Assembly: GCF_007993865.1 (NCBI RefSeq) | Contig: NZ_VIUH01000006.1 | Span: 124,001 to 188,000 of the forward strand | DNA from: Pseudomonas sp. SJZ079 | GTDB taxonomy: Bacteria > Pseudomonadota > Gammaproteobacteria > Pseudomonadales > Pseudomonadaceae | Length of the DNA: 64,000 bases | Reading direction: 5' to 3' | Shown: positions 34,029-43,685 of the stretch, piece after piece | Numbering within the stretch: the first letter of the stretch is position 1 | How the letters are laid out: every line of letters begins with the position of its first letter | The notes under the pieces: generated by a model | The model's database searches: none | What the model was told of the DNA's origin: nothing | What the model saw: only the letters and a program-made list of their open reading frames with translations | Program-made: the position numbers and the translations under genes

Positions 34029-34454
34029 TCACACCTCGACGAAACTGAAATTTTCGGCCAACACCAAACGCAATTTACTCCTGATCGCCGCCACCTGCTC
34101 CTCGCTGTAGGGCTGCGCCGGATGCTTACCCCAAACCGGCGCTGGCCACGCGACATCCTCACGGCGACGCACCACCACATGCATATGCAACTGATTGACC
34201 ATGTTGCCCAAGGTCGCGACGTTCATTTTATCGGCAGCGAAGGTGTCCTTGAGCATTTCCGCCAGCTGCGTGGTTTCTTGCCACAGCGCCTGCTGGTCAC
34301 CTGCATCCAGCTGGAACAGCTCACTGACATCCTCGCGCCGTGGCACCAGGATAAACCATGGGTAATGCGCATCGTTCATCAGCAACAGACGGCACAATGG
34401 AAAATCCCCAATGGGCACAGTGTCCTGCTGCAAGCGTGAATCCAAGACGAACAT
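34029..34454 (-). CDS. HIT family nucleotide hydrolase/transferase
   Basis: 141 residues. The histidine-triad motif appears as NQLHMHVVVRRR, with the catalytic second histidine. The N-terminus (MFVLDSRLQQDTVPIGDFPLC) is that of the proteobacterial single-domain HIT group. Substrate unknown; the family usually hydrolyses dinucleotide polyphosphates or aminoacyl-AMP. It is probably co-transcribed with slyX. Confidence 0.9.
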   Translation of the reverse strand: MFVLDSRLQQDTVPIGDFPLCRLLLMNDAHYPWFILVPRREDVSELFQLDAGDQQALWQETTQLAEMLKDTFAADKMNVATLGNMVNQLHMHVVVRRREDVAWPAPVWGKHPAQPYSEEQVAAIRSKLRLVLAENFSFVEV

Positions 34455-35207
34455 ACCGCTCCCCTGCTCAACCAATCGATAGGAAAAGCTTAGCGCCAGA
34501 ATCGCGACCCCGGCAGACCAAGCAACAGATGCGCAGGATACGCGAGAGCCACAGGGGACTCACCCTTACACCGGATCGAGCACAACAGCCGCCCCCCCCC
34601 CGCCAGACTCTTAACGGATTGACACTCGGCAGCGTTACGTAATGCGCACCAAGATTGGGCAATTGTCCGCCCGTAACCGCAACAAACCCACTAAAACGTT
34701 ACCGCGACTACACCCTCCCTCTGACGATCACACCCCAACCAATAAAGCAAGCAACCACCCCCACTACCCCCACCCATCCAGCCGCAGTACCATGAACGCC
34801 TAAAATACCCCTACAATCAGCCACTAGCACTCATCCAGCCCCAACCGGCAAGCCACCTGCAGCCAGAATATTAAAGTTTTATGGAAACCCTGAGAGATGA
34901 GCACGACTTTTGCTTTAGGCAACGACAATGTGTGCGATACACACTAGAGCCGCTCACAAAATCAGCTACCGAGACAAAACACCGTAAACCTGTCAGCGCT
35001 GATATACACAAGTGAAAATCTACAAAATTGCGACATGCTTCATTAGCTTTTGCGACACCGCCATGAAGAAAGCGTAACGAATAGATTGTAACTATCGCCA
35101 ACATTGGCCTCGTGCTATAAGTTAGCGCCGACACAAAAAGAAAGAGCTGCCCATATAAAAATACAGGTGGGTAGCGCAACTCTTCTAAACCAAAAGGAGC
35201 AATCACG
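34455..35207. other. Long intergenic region upstream of the OprD-family porin
   Basis: About 750 bases without a supportable gene. The left half is C-rich, with a run of ten cytosines at 34592-34601. The right half (34860-35130) is AT-rich and probably regulatory for the porin; TATAAG at 35116-35121 could be a -10 box. Known oprD genes have long regulated leaders (ArgR, CbrB), but I cannot identify individual sites. Confidence 0.45.
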
Positions 35208-36470
35208 ATGCAAGTGATGAAGTGGAGCGTAATCGCCCTGGCAGTAGCCGCGGGCAGCACCCAGATGGCATTCGCCTCTAGTCAATCCGAGTCGAAGGGC
35301 TTTCTTGAAGACAGCACCTTCAACATCTTCAACCGTATCCTGTATCAGAACCGCGACTTCCGTAACGGCGCCGCTAACACTGCCGGCACTGGCGATAAGG
35401 GCTACCGCGAAGAAACCGGTCTGGGCATCCGCCTGCTGGGCGAGTCCGGCTTCACCCAAGGCACCGTGGGCGTGGGCTTCGATGCACACAGCCTGAGCAG
35501 CATCAAGCTTGACAGCGGTCGCGGCCGTTTTGGCACTGGCCAGTTCGACCAGACCGATAGCGGTCGCGGCGACGACACCCAGACCGAAGTGGGCGGCGCG
35601 ATCAAGTTCCGCATCTCCGACACCGTACTGAAGTACGGCAACCAGATGACTGGCAGCCCGGTGTTCAGCACCGACGACAGCCGTATCCTGCCAGAAGTGG
35701 CCACCGGTACTCTGCTGACCAGCAACGAAATCGAAGGCCTGGAACTGACTGCCGGTCGCTTCACCGCCATCAGCAGCCAGACCAGCACCGACCGTGACAC
35801 CTTCGGTCTGGATGAAATCAACATCGTCGGCGCCAGCTACAGCTTCACCGACAACTTCAGCGGCGCGCTTCACTACTCCGACGCTGACGACAACTTCACC
35901 AAGACCTATGCCAACCTGAACCTCAACCTGCCGCTGGCAGACGACCAGGCGCTGAACTTCGACCTCAACGGTTACAGAACACGTGGTCAGGGTAAAGAGC
36001 TTCTGGGCGAGATGGACAACAACATCTGGAGTCTGGCGGCTGCCTACTCGCTGGGCGCTCACACGTTTACCGTAGCTCACCAGCGCTCCAGCGGCGATAC
36101 CGGCTACCGCTACGGCGACATCGATGGTGGCGGCACCATTTGGCTGTCCAACTCGGTTCAATACTCCGACTTCAACGCCAAAGACGAAACCTCCTGGCAG
36201 GCTCGTTACGACATCAATATGGCCACCTATGGCATTCCGGGCTTGAGCTTCATGACCCGTTATATCACTGGTGACAATATCGACGTTGGTGCAGGCAGCG
36301 ACGCCAAAGAGCACGAACTGGATATGGAAGCCAAGTACGTGCTCCAGGAAGGCGCAGCGAAAGACCTGTCCTTCCGCGTTCGTAACGCCATCTACCGCAC
36401 GAACAGCTCGAACGGCCCAGACGTCAACGACTTCCGCCTGATCGTCGAGTACCCGCTGTCCGTGCTGTAA
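35208..36470 (+). CDS. oprD: OprD-family outer-membrane porin
   Basis: 420 residues. The signal peptide (MQVMKWSVIALAVAAGSTQMAFA) closely resembles that of P. aeruginosa OprD. The barrel has the family's repeated strands and ends RLIVEYPLSVL with C-terminal hydrophobic residues for BAM recognition. This family takes up basic amino acids or other small solutes, and some members admit carbapenems. It lies between the HIT/slyX genes and a thioesterase, as oprD does in P. aeruginosa, but several extracellular loops look shorter, so substrate should not be assumed. AAAGGAG lies 9 bases before the ATG. Confidence 0.88.
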   Translation: MQVMKWSVIALAVAAGSTQMAFASSQSESKGFLEDSTFNIFNRILYQNRDFRNGAANTAGTGDKGYREETGLGIRLLGESGFTQGTVGVGFDAHSLSSIKLDSGRGRFGTGQFDQTDSGRGDDTQTEVGGAIKFRISDTVLKYGNQMTGSPVFSTDDSRILPEVATGTLLTSNEIEGLELTAGRFTAISSQTSTDRDTFGLDEINIVGASYSFTDNFSGALHYSDADDNFTKTYANLNLNLPLADDQALNFDLNGYRTRGQGKELLGEMDNNIWSLAAAYSLGAHTFTVAHQRSSGDTGYRYGDIDGGGTIWLSNSVQYSDFNAKDETSWQARYDINMATYGIPGLSFMTRYITGDNIDVGAGSDAKEHELDMEAKYVLQEGAAKDLSFRVRNAIYRTNSSNGPDVNDFRLIVEYPLSVL

Positions 36471-36495
36471 TCCAGCATTAGGTAGCGTGCAATAC

Positions 36496-36523
36496 AAAAA
36501 GCCCGGCTCATGCCGGGCTTTTT
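36496..36523 (+). terminator. Terminator of the porin gene
   Basis: A GCCCGGC/GCCGGGC stem with a 4-base loop between A-run and T-run; functional in both directions. Confidence 0.92.
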
Positions 36524-36566
36524 CTTTTAACTGATCAAATACTGATCAACATTTAAGTCAACGCCC

Positions 36567-36983
36567 TCAAAGTGGCAACGCATAAGTCCCCGTCACATGC
36601 GCCACCAACTCTTCCGAGTTACCCGCCGAATACAGTGAGACTTCGCACACCGCCTGGCGCCGACTCAAACGCAGGATGCGCGCCTCCGCCAATAGATCCA
36701 CCGGCTTGGGCTTGACCAGAAAATTGATATTCAGGTTCGAGGTCACCGCCATTTCCACTCGACCCAAGCGCCCCAGCACCACCGCATACATGGCGGCATC
36801 CGCCAGCGACATGATGGTCGGCCCCGACAACGTACCGCCAGGACGCACCAGTTTGCTGTGGAACGGCACCCGTGCCAGCACGCTATCGGCATCCAACCGA
36901 TCGATACACAGGCTGATATCTTCGGCCATGGGCAGCCCCGCCCGAATCAGCGCCTGAACCTCTTCCGCCGTCAAAACCGACAT
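36567..36983 (-). CDS. Hot-dog-fold thioesterase, PaaI-like
   Basis: 138 residues. The core GGTLSGPTIMSLADAAMYAVVLG and TSNLNINFLVKP match the PaaI/YdiI branch of hot-dog thioesterases, which cleave acyl-CoA thioesters. The ATG at 36983 is preferred: the upstream frame runs into the proS promoter region. Divergent from proS. Confidence 0.85.
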   Translation of the reverse strand: MSVLTAEEVQALIRAGLPMAEDISLCIDRLDADSVLARVPFHSKLVRPGGTLSGPTIMSLADAAMYAVVLGRLGRVEMAVTSNLNINFLVKPKPVDLLAEARILRLSRRQAVCEVSLYSAGNSEELVAHVTGTYALPL

Positions 36984-37088
36984 CCCCGCCCTCCTCTTAT
37001 CACTTCGTCTGCATCCTGTACGCAACAGTACAGGCACCGTACAATGCGGGCCTATTGAATGCCCATGCAACCGACAGAACGGCCAAAT

Positions 37089-38804
37089 ATGCGTACCAGT
37101 CAGTTCCTGCTGTCCACTCTTAAAGAAACCCCTTCCGACGCCGTGGTCATCAGCCATCAGTTGATGCTGCGCGCCGGAATGATCCGCAAACTGGCGTCCG
37201 GTCTCTACACCTGGCTGCCGATGGGTTTGCGGATTCTACGCAAGGTCGAGGCGGTGGTCCGCGAAGAGATGAACGCCGCTGGCGCCCTTGAGGTGCTGAT
37301 GCCGGCGATCCAGCCCGCCGAACTATGGCAGGAGTCTGGCCGCTGGGAGCAATACGGCCCCGAACTACTGCGTCTGAAGGATCGCCACGGGCGTGAGTTC
37401 TGTGTCGGCCCGACCCACGAAGAAGTGATCACCGACCTGGCCCGCAACGAATTGAGCAGCTACAAGCAACTGCCGCTCAATCTGTACCAGATCCAGACCA
37501 AATTCCGCGATGAGATCCGCCCGCGCTTCGGTTTGATGCGTGGCCGCGAGTTCACCATGAAGGACGCCTATTCCTTCCATGTGGACCAGGCATCGCTGCA
37601 AGCGACCTATGACCGTATGCATCAGGCCTACTGCAATGTATTCACGCGCCTGGGCCTGAATTTCCGCCCCGTACAAGCCGATACCGGTTCGATCGGCGGT
37701 ACTGGCTCCCATGAATTCCATGTCCTGGCCGAGTCTGGCGAAGACGATATCGCCTTCAGCGATAGCTCGGACTATGCCGCCAATATCGAGAAGGCCGAGG
37801 CCGTTCCGCGCGAACAACAACGCGGCGGCGCAACAGAAGAACTGCGCCTGGTCGACACACCGAACACCAAGACCATTGCCGCCCTGGTCGATAACTTCAA
37901 CCTGGCCATCGAAAAAACCATCAAGACCCTGGTGGTGCATGGCGCAGCAGAAGGCCAACTGATCGCCCTGATCATCCGCGGTGACCATGAACTGAATGAG
38001 ATCAAGGCTGCCAACCTGGCTCAGGTCGCTAGCCCGCTGGTAATGGCCTCTGAAGCCGAGTTGCACAAAGCCATCGGCGCCGGTGCCGGTTCCCTCGGCC
38101 CATTGAACCTGCCACTGCCGTGCATTGTCGACCGCTCTGTCGCCTTGATGAGCGACTTCGCCATCGGCGCCAACATCGACGACAAGCACTACTTTGGCGT
38201 CAACTGGGAACGCGACCTGCCATTGCCTGAAGTCGCCGATCTACGCAACGTCGTCGCCGGCGACCCGAGCCCAGACGGCCAGGGTACGCTGGAAATCAAA
38301 CGCGGCATCGAAGTCGGGCATATTTTCCAGCTGGGCAGCAAATACAGCGAGGCGATGAACTGCACGGTGATGGGCGAGAACGGTAAGCCGGCGACCCTGA
38401 GCATGGGCTGCTATGGCATTGGTGTATCGCGCGTGGTTGCCGCCGCCATCGAACAGAACCATGACGAGCGCGGCATCCTCTGGAACGACGTACTCGCGCC
38501 GTTCCAAATCGCCTTGGTACCGCTGCGCTATGAGACCGACAGCGTTCGCGAAACCACCGACAAGCTGTATAGCGAACTGACCGCCGCCGGCTTTGAAGTT
38601 CTGCTCGATGACCGTGACAAAAAGACCAGTCCGGGCATCAAATTCGCTGACATGGAGTTGATCGGCATCCCGCATCGCATCGTGATCAGCGATCGCGGCT
38701 TGGCCGAAGGCAATCTGGAATACAAGAGTCGTCAGGAAACTGATGCTCAAGCGGTAGCCGTTGCCGACATCATGGCCTTTATCCAAGCACGTATCCGCCG
38801 CTGA
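37089..38804 (+). CDS. proS: Prolyl-tRNA synthetase
   Basis: 571 residues, bacterial-type class II enzyme. Motif 2 [22 protein letters not shown] (partly quoted) and motif 3 [10 protein letters not shown] are present, with the editing insertion domain between them (about 230-390, [12 protein letters not shown]). The ATG at 37089 ([15 protein letters not shown]) is the family start; an in-frame ATG lies at 37059. Confidence 0.97.
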   Translation: MRTSQFLLSTLKETPSDAVVISHQLMLRAGMIRKLASGLYTWLPMGLRILRKVEAVVREEMNAAGALEVLMPAIQPAELWQESGRWEQYGPELLRLKDRHGREFCVGPTHEEVITDLARNELSSYKQLPLNLYQIQTKFRDEIRPRFGLMRGREFTMKDAYSFHVDQASLQATYDRMHQAYCNVFTRLGLNFRPVQADTGSIGGTGSHEFHVLAESGEDDIAFSDSSDYAANIEKAEAVPREQQRGGATEELRLVDTPNTKTIAALVDNFNLAIEKTIKTLVVHGAAEGQLIALIIRGDHELNEIKAANLAQVASPLVMASEAELHKAIGAGAGSLGPLNLPLPCIVDRSVALMSDFAIGANIDDKHYFGVNWERDLPLPEVADLRNVVAGDPSPDGQGTLEIKRGIEVGHIFQLGSKYSEAMNCTVMGENGKPATLSMGCYGIGVSRVVAAAIEQNHDERGILWNDVLAPFQIALVPLRYETDSVRETTDKLYSELTAAGFEVLLDDRDKKTSPGIKFADMELIGIPHRIVISDRGLAEGNLEYKSRQETDAQAVAVADIMAFIQARIRR

Positions 38805-38828
38805 TTTCAGCCTTTCACAAGAGCCAAC

Positions 38829-39782
38829 ATGTTCAAGCGAAGCACCTACCACCTCGTTGGCGCCGCACTCTGCGGCGCCTTGTTTCTCAGTGGCTGCGCC
38901 AATCAGTTGCCGCAGCGCAGCGAACACGAGGAGCGCGTCGAGCGAAAATTGCTGGATCACAGCCTGCAAATCGATGTGGGCGAGCCCGGAGTACTGGAAC
39001 TGCCGCAACGACGCGTGCGCGTGCATGAGCAGAAGACCTTTGAGGTCACGGTATTCGACGTCACCCGTCGCTACGACCGCTACACGCCTTATCAGGCCTG
39101 GCGCGAGCTTTACGAGATACCACTGGGAGCCGTAGCCGTAGTCGCGGGCGTCGGCGCCAACGCGCTCAACGTGGCGATGCTCGGCAGCCTGCCGGACAGC
39201 GTCACCAAAGACTGGATCAGTTATGGGTTTGCAGGCCTCAACCCACTGCTCAACGTCGAATCCAACGGCCGCTCACAGCAAAGTCTCGCCAGTCTCGACG
39301 AGCGCCGTCAGGATGCTCGATCGGAGTACTCCAGCCTGCCCTGGGCCGAACGCCCGGTGCTGCTCAAGGCGGGCGAACAGACCTATGAGTTGCTGACTGA
39401 CCGCAATGGCATTCTGCGCCTCAACCTGCTCGACAGCCCCTTCGCCGAACAGGATATAAGCCGGATCGGCACCTTGCTGCTCAGCGTCGAGGACCCGCAA
39501 GGCTCGGCCCGTGCCGACGCCACTTTGCTGGTCAGCCGCACGTTGCGCGGCAAACTGCAGGAAGCCCATACACTGATCTACAGCGATCTGGAAAACGATG
39601 ACGTCGAGCAATGGGTGCATCGCGTCAAGCGCCTGTCGGAGCTGGGTCTGGAAGAAGAAGCCAGCGAGCTCGAACAGAGCCTGATCGAATTGACTCGCAA
39701 CGATCCCGAGCTACAGGAGACCTTCTTGCACGCGCTGATGCAGGATGCGGGTCGCCTGGTCGCCGATCCCGGCATCGACTAA
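38829..39782 (+). CDS. Conserved lipoprotein of unknown function
   Basis: 317 residues. A lipoprotein signal ends in ALFLSGCAN with Cys22. The body has one glycine/alanine-rich hydrophobic stretch (PLGAVAVVAGVGANALNVAML, about 98-118) and a mixed C-terminal domain. I do not recognise a domain. A homologue follows proS in P. aeruginosa as I recall. Its stop codon abuts palindromic element D directly. Confidence 0.8.
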   Translation: MFKRSTYHLVGAALCGALFLSGCANQLPQRSEHEERVERKLLDHSLQIDVGEPGVLELPQRRVRVHEQKTFEVTVFDVTRRYDRYTPYQAWRELYEIPLGAVAVVAGVGANALNVAMLGSLPDSVTKDWISYGFAGLNPLLNVESNGRSQQSLASLDERRQDARSEYSSLPWAERPVLLKAGEQTYELLTDRNGILRLNLLDSPFAEQDISRIGTLLLSVEDPQGSARADATLLVSRTLRGKLQEAHTLIYSDLENDDVEQWVHRVKRLSELGLEEEASELEQSLIELTRNDPELQETFLHALMQDAGRLVADPGID

Positions 39783-39981
39783 CAGGCCGTTGAAAAACTA
39801 CTGCGCTCGGCTACGCCGCGTTGAAATCAGCCACACAAAAGCGCAGCGTTGAACGCGCTTCAGCGCGGCCCCGAAGGGGTGAGCGAAGCGAATAAAATGC
39901 CCATGTACAACTCGTACGCTGCGCTTTCTCGGCTGATTTCGTCTTGCCCAGCCATCGCTCGCTACATTTTTCAGCGGCCTG
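39783..39981. repeat. MITE-like palindromic element D
   Basis: 199 bases beginning CAGGCCGTTGAAAAACTACT and ending with its imperfect complement (ACATTTTTCAGCGGCCTG); inverted arms are about 50 bases. Between them are GGCTGATTT/AAATCAGCC repeats and a GCGCGTTC/GAACGCGC hairpin. Large parts match element E at 46986-47345 in inverted orientation. It starts right after one stop codon and ends 11 bases before the transglycosylase ATG. Confidence 0.82.
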
Positions 39982-39992
39982 CCAAGCCGAGC

Positions 39993-40565
39993 ATGGCATT
40001 GCGCCTGGGCCTGACGCTGCTGATGGCACTGCTGTGCATGCCCAGCCATGCCAATCTGCGCCAGGCGCCCGAGCCCGAATTGCGCAGCCTGCTGCAGCGC
40101 ACCGTCGCCGAGGCCGACAGCTTTCAAGACCGTTTCGATGCGCAAGTCTGGCTGCTCGATATGTCCACCCGCCTGACACGCTTCATGCCCGAGGCCGAAG
40201 AGCGCCTGACACTGCTGAGGCAGGTGCATCATGAGGCCAGCAAGGCCGGTCTGCGGCCTGATCTGGTACTGGCATTGATCCACACGGAAAGCCACTTCGA
40301 CCGCTTCGCCATTTCCTCGGTCGGCGCCCAAGGCATGATGCAAATCATGCCTTTCTGGAAAGCCGAACTCGGTCGTCCACAGGACAATCTGACCGATAAC
40401 GCCACCAACCTGCGTTACGGCTGCACCATTCTCAGCTTCTATTTACGCAAAGAGAACGGCAACCTGAGCCGCGCCTTGGCCCGTTACAACGGCAGCCTGG
40501 GTCGAAACACCTACCCCGCCAAGGTAATCGGGTTCTGGCATGACTACTGGTATGTGAAGCCCTAG
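39993..40565 (+). CDS. Lytic transglycosylase, SLT domain
   Basis: 190 residues from the ATG at 39993: a signal peptide (LLMALLCMPSHANL) and a Slt70-like catalytic domain. The catalytic glutamate is in LIHTESHFDRFAISSVGAQG, followed by GMMQIMP and RYNGSLG. It cleaves peptidoglycan glycan strands in the periplasm, forming anhydro-MurNAc ends. The frame stays open upstream through element D to 39849, but the N-terminal signal peptide fixes the start at 39993. It is flanked on both sides by palindromic elements. Confidence 0.88.
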   Translation: MALRLGLTLLMALLCMPSHANLRQAPEPELRSLLQRTVAEADSFQDRFDAQVWLLDMSTRLTRFMPEAEERLTLLRQVHHEASKAGLRPDLVLALIHTESHFDRFAISSVGAQGMMQIMPFWKAELGRPQDNLTDNATNLRYGCTILSFYLRKENGNLSRALARYNGSLGRNTYPAKVIGFWHDYWYVKP

Positions 40566-40570
40566 CTTGG

Positions 40571-40843
40571 CCTAGGGTCTGTTGCCGTTTCATTGCGAGC
40601 CGCGTTGCCGCGAGAAATGGCCCCCGTTTAGGCGCAGGACGCAGGTAATGGTCATTCCCTTGCCAAGTCCTGCAACAACAGCGGGGGCCATTTCCCGCGC
40701 AACCCGAAGGGCCGGGCCTGTTTTTGCGCGATGCGGCGTTTCTCGTCGCTCATTTGGAACAACCAAACCGCGCTCCTCGTGCCTTGCCTCGCGCAAAAAC
40801 AGGCTACGGCGCGGCCGCGAATGAAACGGCAACAGACCCTAGG
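40571..40843. repeat. Palindromic element F with perfect 24-bp terminal inverted repeats
   Basis: 273 bases. The ends 40571-40594 and 40820-40843 are perfect inverted repeats starting CCTAGGGTCTGTTGCC. Inside are two more stems: 40614-40626 with 40682-40694 (13 bp, enclosing GCAGGAC/GTCCTGC), and 40717-40731 with 40789-40803 (15 bp). It can fold into a branched cruciform. No coding frame is credible. It begins 5 bases after the transglycosylase stop. Confidence 0.85.
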
Positions 40844-40920
40844 CATACGTTGAAGCCTGACCGTGCAGAAAAACTCAGCACGCGTAACTCAGCATGCACA
40901 GCGGCATGAACGCCGCACCT

Positions 40921-41199
40921 TCACCGCCGCACCACAAACCCGGCAATCCCCTGCAACGGCTGCGCTTCCAACTCCACTGCGGTGACATTGGCCAGCGTCG
41001 GCCCCTTTTCCAGCCAGGCAGCCAATGCATTCACCGCGGCCTCCTCGCCCTCGAACAACAGCTCGACGCGACCATCGTCCAGATTACGCACCCAGCCAGC
41101 CAAGTCCAAACGCTCGGCTTGCTCGCTGGTGTACTGGCGAAAACTCACCCCCTGCACTCGCCCGCTGACATAGCCATGCAAACACTTGCGCGACATCAT
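40921..41199 (-). CDS. acyP: Acylphosphatase
   Basis: 92 residues. The catalytic arginine and asparagine are in YVSGRVQGVSFRQYT and GWVRNLDDGRVE, the classic acylphosphatase signature. It hydrolyses acyl phosphates such as carbamoyl phosphate. Start may be 41199 or the adjacent ATG at 41196; GGAGG lies just upstream. It directly follows the thioredoxin-like gene. Confidence 0.93.
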   Translation of the reverse strand: MMSRKCLHGYVSGRVQGVSFRQYTSEQAERLDLAGWVRNLDDGRVELLFEGEEAAVNALAAWLEKGPTLANVTAVELEAQPLQGIAGFVVRR

Positions 41200-41679
41200 C
41201 TACTCCTCCGCCTGCAAGGCTTTCAGACGAGCCGCCAGGCCAGCAGCAGTCTGCTCGCCCAGCAAGCGCTCGCGCACTCGCCCCTGGCTGTCGACGATAT
41301 AGGTGACCGGTAGCGCTTCACTGCGCGGCAGCTCATAGCGCGCCGCCGGGTCTTGCTCCAGCACGGTGAACTCGATGCCCAGGGCCTCTGATGCCTTAAG
41401 CAACTCAGCCCCCTGCAAGCCATCGAAGTTCACCCCCAGCACAGTCACCGAACTCGCCTTGAATTGCCTGGCCAAGGCATTCAACTCGGGAATCTCAGTC
41501 CGGCACGGTGCGCACCACTCGGCCCAGTAATTAATCACCAGCCACTGGCCTTCCAGGCTCTCAGCCGTTACCTTTCGTCCAGACTGATCGACACCGACGC
41601 CTTCGCCGCAACCTGCCAGAATTAGACAGACGCACATGCCTATAACACTACGAATAACAGCCTGGAGTTGCGTGCCCAT
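41200..41679 (-). CDS. Thioredoxin-like lipoprotein, TlpA/ResA type
   Basis: 159 residues. A lipoprotein signal (CVCLILAGCGEG) is followed by a thioredoxin fold with WCAPC and the cis-proline loop EALPVTYIV. Membrane-attached periplasmic thiol reductant, probably for cytochrome maturation or protein disulfides. The ATG at 41679 has AGGA 8 bases upstream. It is divergent from the PilZ-like gene, 30 bases apart. Confidence 0.9.
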   Translation of the reverse strand: MGTQLQAVIRSVIGMCVCLILAGCGEGVGVDQSGRKVTAESLEGQWLVINYWAEWCAPCRTEIPELNALARQFKASSVTVLGVNFDGLQGAELLKASEALGIEFTVLEQDPAARYELPRSEALPVTYIVDSQGRVRERLLGEQTAAGLAARLKALQAEE

Positions 41680-41709
41680 GCATTTGGTCCTCGTCCACAA
41701 AGGATTGAT

Positions 41710-43119
41710 ATGACGTTAGATACCTTGCGCCTGGAAGTGCCGGATCTACTCGAAGAAGACGCGGCTTCACTAGCCGACCTCAACGAGCACCTGGTCAATG
41801 CCCGACAGCAGCCCCATGACCTGGGATTGCAACAGGTGCTCAGCCTGCTGTTTCGACTTAACCGCAGCGCCATGACCTTACTCGAAAGACAGCGCGCACT
41901 GCAAAGTCTCAGCGAAGAGTACCGCCACTACAGCGCGGCCTATCTAACGGGTACGCCGCCACCCACGTTATTCGTACGCTTATGCGGCGAACTGGCCATC
42001 GGCTTCAAACGCCTGCTGCTGCAGATACTCCAAGGTCGGCAACCCTCACGCCCGCACCTGGCCTGGTGCCTGTACATGGCCCAGTACTTTCTCGCGCAAA
42101 ATTTGCTGCGCCACTTTCAGCTGTATCAGGAGCCGCCACCCAGCCTGTGGCGTGACAGTCATCTGCTGTACTGGATCGGCGAACACCAGGAGTGCCTGGA
42201 TGAGTCGGTCGCGGCAGCCTTTCAGCCCGCGCCCGCCAGCAGCTTACGTGGCCTTTACCAGCAAATGCTGTTGCTCGGTCTGAGCAACCCTTTTCATCTC
42301 GCCGAAGGTGAGTGTCCCCTGCTGTTCGGAGCCCTTGCACCTTTGGCAGGCTTGGCGCGACTACTGCCCTGGGATGAGGAGGAGGACGCTGAAGGCCCGA
42401 TTGTCGACCTGACGGAATCGCAGCCCTGCTTGGGCTACGCGCAGAAGCCCGAGGGCAGTCGCGCCTACCTGCGCCGCTTTGAGCTCGGCGCCCTGTTAGT
42501 CGCCCTGCATGAACCGGCACCGTTACAAAGCAGTGCCGAACGGCAATTGCTTGAGCAGGTCCAGCATCACTGGCTAGGCCAGCAACAACGACGCCACCCA
42601 CGCGCCGAACAGGACGTGGAGTGCAGCCTGGTCGTCGGCCTGCCGGCCATTCATGCGCAGCTCTTGGAACAACGTCCCGAACGCACCGACACTCAGATGC
42701 TCGACACCAGCCCCGGTGGCGCGCGCCTGCTGTGCGACCCTGATCAGGCTGCGCATTTACCCATTGGCCAGCTAGTGCTCATGCTCAGCGGCAGCACCAC
42801 ACCAGTGCTGGCCCTGGTCCGCTGGCGTCACCTCAACGTCGAAGGCCTGCATCTGGGCTTGAGCTTCCTCAAAGGCCTACCGCGCCCCGCCTGGCTGCGC
42901 CGCGCGCCCAGCGCGCAAACCCACCCAGGCGTGCTGCAGAGCACACCAACCCCCGGTAGCGGCTGGCATCACGGCGTATGGTTACCCACTGGACAGTTCG
43001 CCGCCGACGAAAAACTCTGGCTACAACTCGGCGGCGTGCATAACCAAACCGTCCTGCAATTGCCCGCAGCCAACCTCAGCACCCCCTCGGTCACACGCCA
43101 CCCACTGCAACTGGCATAA
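41710..43119 (+). CDS. Protein with C-terminal PilZ-like domain
   Basis: 469 residues without signal or membrane span. The N-terminal three quarters is alpha-helical with no family I know. Near residue 298 it has QQRRHPRAE and later MLDTSPGGARLLC; RxxxR followed by DxSxxG is the c-di-GMP binding signature of PilZ domains, so a c-di-GMP effector role is likely. The ATG at 41710 has AGGA 6 bases before it. A homologue of unknown function sits at this place in P. aeruginosa. Confidence 0.8.
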   Translation: MTLDTLRLEVPDLLEEDAASLADLNEHLVNARQQPHDLGLQQVLSLLFRLNRSAMTLLERQRALQSLSEEYRHYSAAYLTGTPPPTLFVRLCGELAIGFKRLLLQILQGRQPSRPHLAWCLYMAQYFLAQNLLRHFQLYQEPPPSLWRDSHLLYWIGEHQECLDESVAAAFQPAPASSLRGLYQQMLLLGLSNPFHLAEGECPLLFGALAPLAGLARLLPWDEEEDAEGPIVDLTESQPCLGYAQKPEGSRAYLRRFELGALLVALHEPAPLQSSAERQLLEQVQHHWLGQQQRRHPRAEQDVECSLVVGLPAIHAQLLEQRPERTDTQMLDTSPGGARLLCDPDQAAHLPIGQLVLMLSGSTTPVLALVRWRHLNVEGLHLGLSFLKGLPRPAWLRRAPSAQTHPGVLQSTPTPGSGWHHGVWLPTGQFAADEKLWLQLGGVHNQTVLQLPAANLSTPSVTRHPLQLA

Positions 43120-43245
43120 ACAATAAAAACTGCGAGACGAGTCACGCAGGGCGTCGGCTGAGCGCACAGTTTCGTCCGCGTGCCACTGCTTATAATTCCC
43201 ACACCTTTGTTTGACTCAATTCGCTATCAGCCTGGAAACGCCCCA

Positions 43246-43638
43246 ATGACCCAAGTCCACGACAAGCTGATCGGCCCAGTGCCTACGCGCATCGTCGATG
43301 CCGCTCGCCTACGGGTCACGCCCTACGAGGGGCGGGTTGCCGAGTACAATATTGCCGCCTGGCTGCAGGTTCCAGGGTTGGCTAACCTTCCGGTGTCTTT
43401 GCTGGTCAGCTACCGTGATGCTGGCAAACGTCGCGAAATCACGATAGATCACGGAAAAGTCAGCGCTCATAGCAAGATCCTGCTGTCTGGGATCGCCCGG
43501 CTGCCGCTCAAACAGAAGATCGAAGACATGCAGGTGCGCTTGCGCTCAGCAGTGCCGACGCAAGGCTTGGTGGTCGAAGAGTTGTTCGTACAAGCGGTCG
43601 AACTGGCGAACAGCGACAGTCGCCAAGCACTCGCCTGA
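43246..43638 (+). CDS. Hypothetical protein, 130 residues
   Basis: A soluble alpha/beta protein starting MTQVHDKLIGPVPTRIVDAA. No domain is recognised. Mixed charged composition, no signal peptide, and codon use like the neighbours suggest a genuine core gene. It lies 126 bases after the PilZ-like gene and may have its own promoter. Confidence 0.7.
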   Translation: MTQVHDKLIGPVPTRIVDAARLRVTPYEGRVAEYNIAAWLQVPGLANLPVSLLVSYRDAGKRREITIDHGKVSAHSKILLSGIARLPLKQKIEDMQVRLRSAVPTQGLVVEELFVQAVELANSDSRQALA

Positions 43639-43685
43639 CCTTCCGTTTAATCTCGCTGCCTATGAGCAACTACGGGGCGATGCCA

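Noticed and set aside
34592..34601. Run of ten cytosines as a phase-variation tract
   Set aside because: It is in no reading frame, and no promoter spacing effect can be argued; it may also be length-uncertain in the assembly.
39849..39992. N-terminal extension of the transglycosylase through element D
   Set aside because: The extension is repeat sequence; a normal signal peptide begins at the ATG at 39993.
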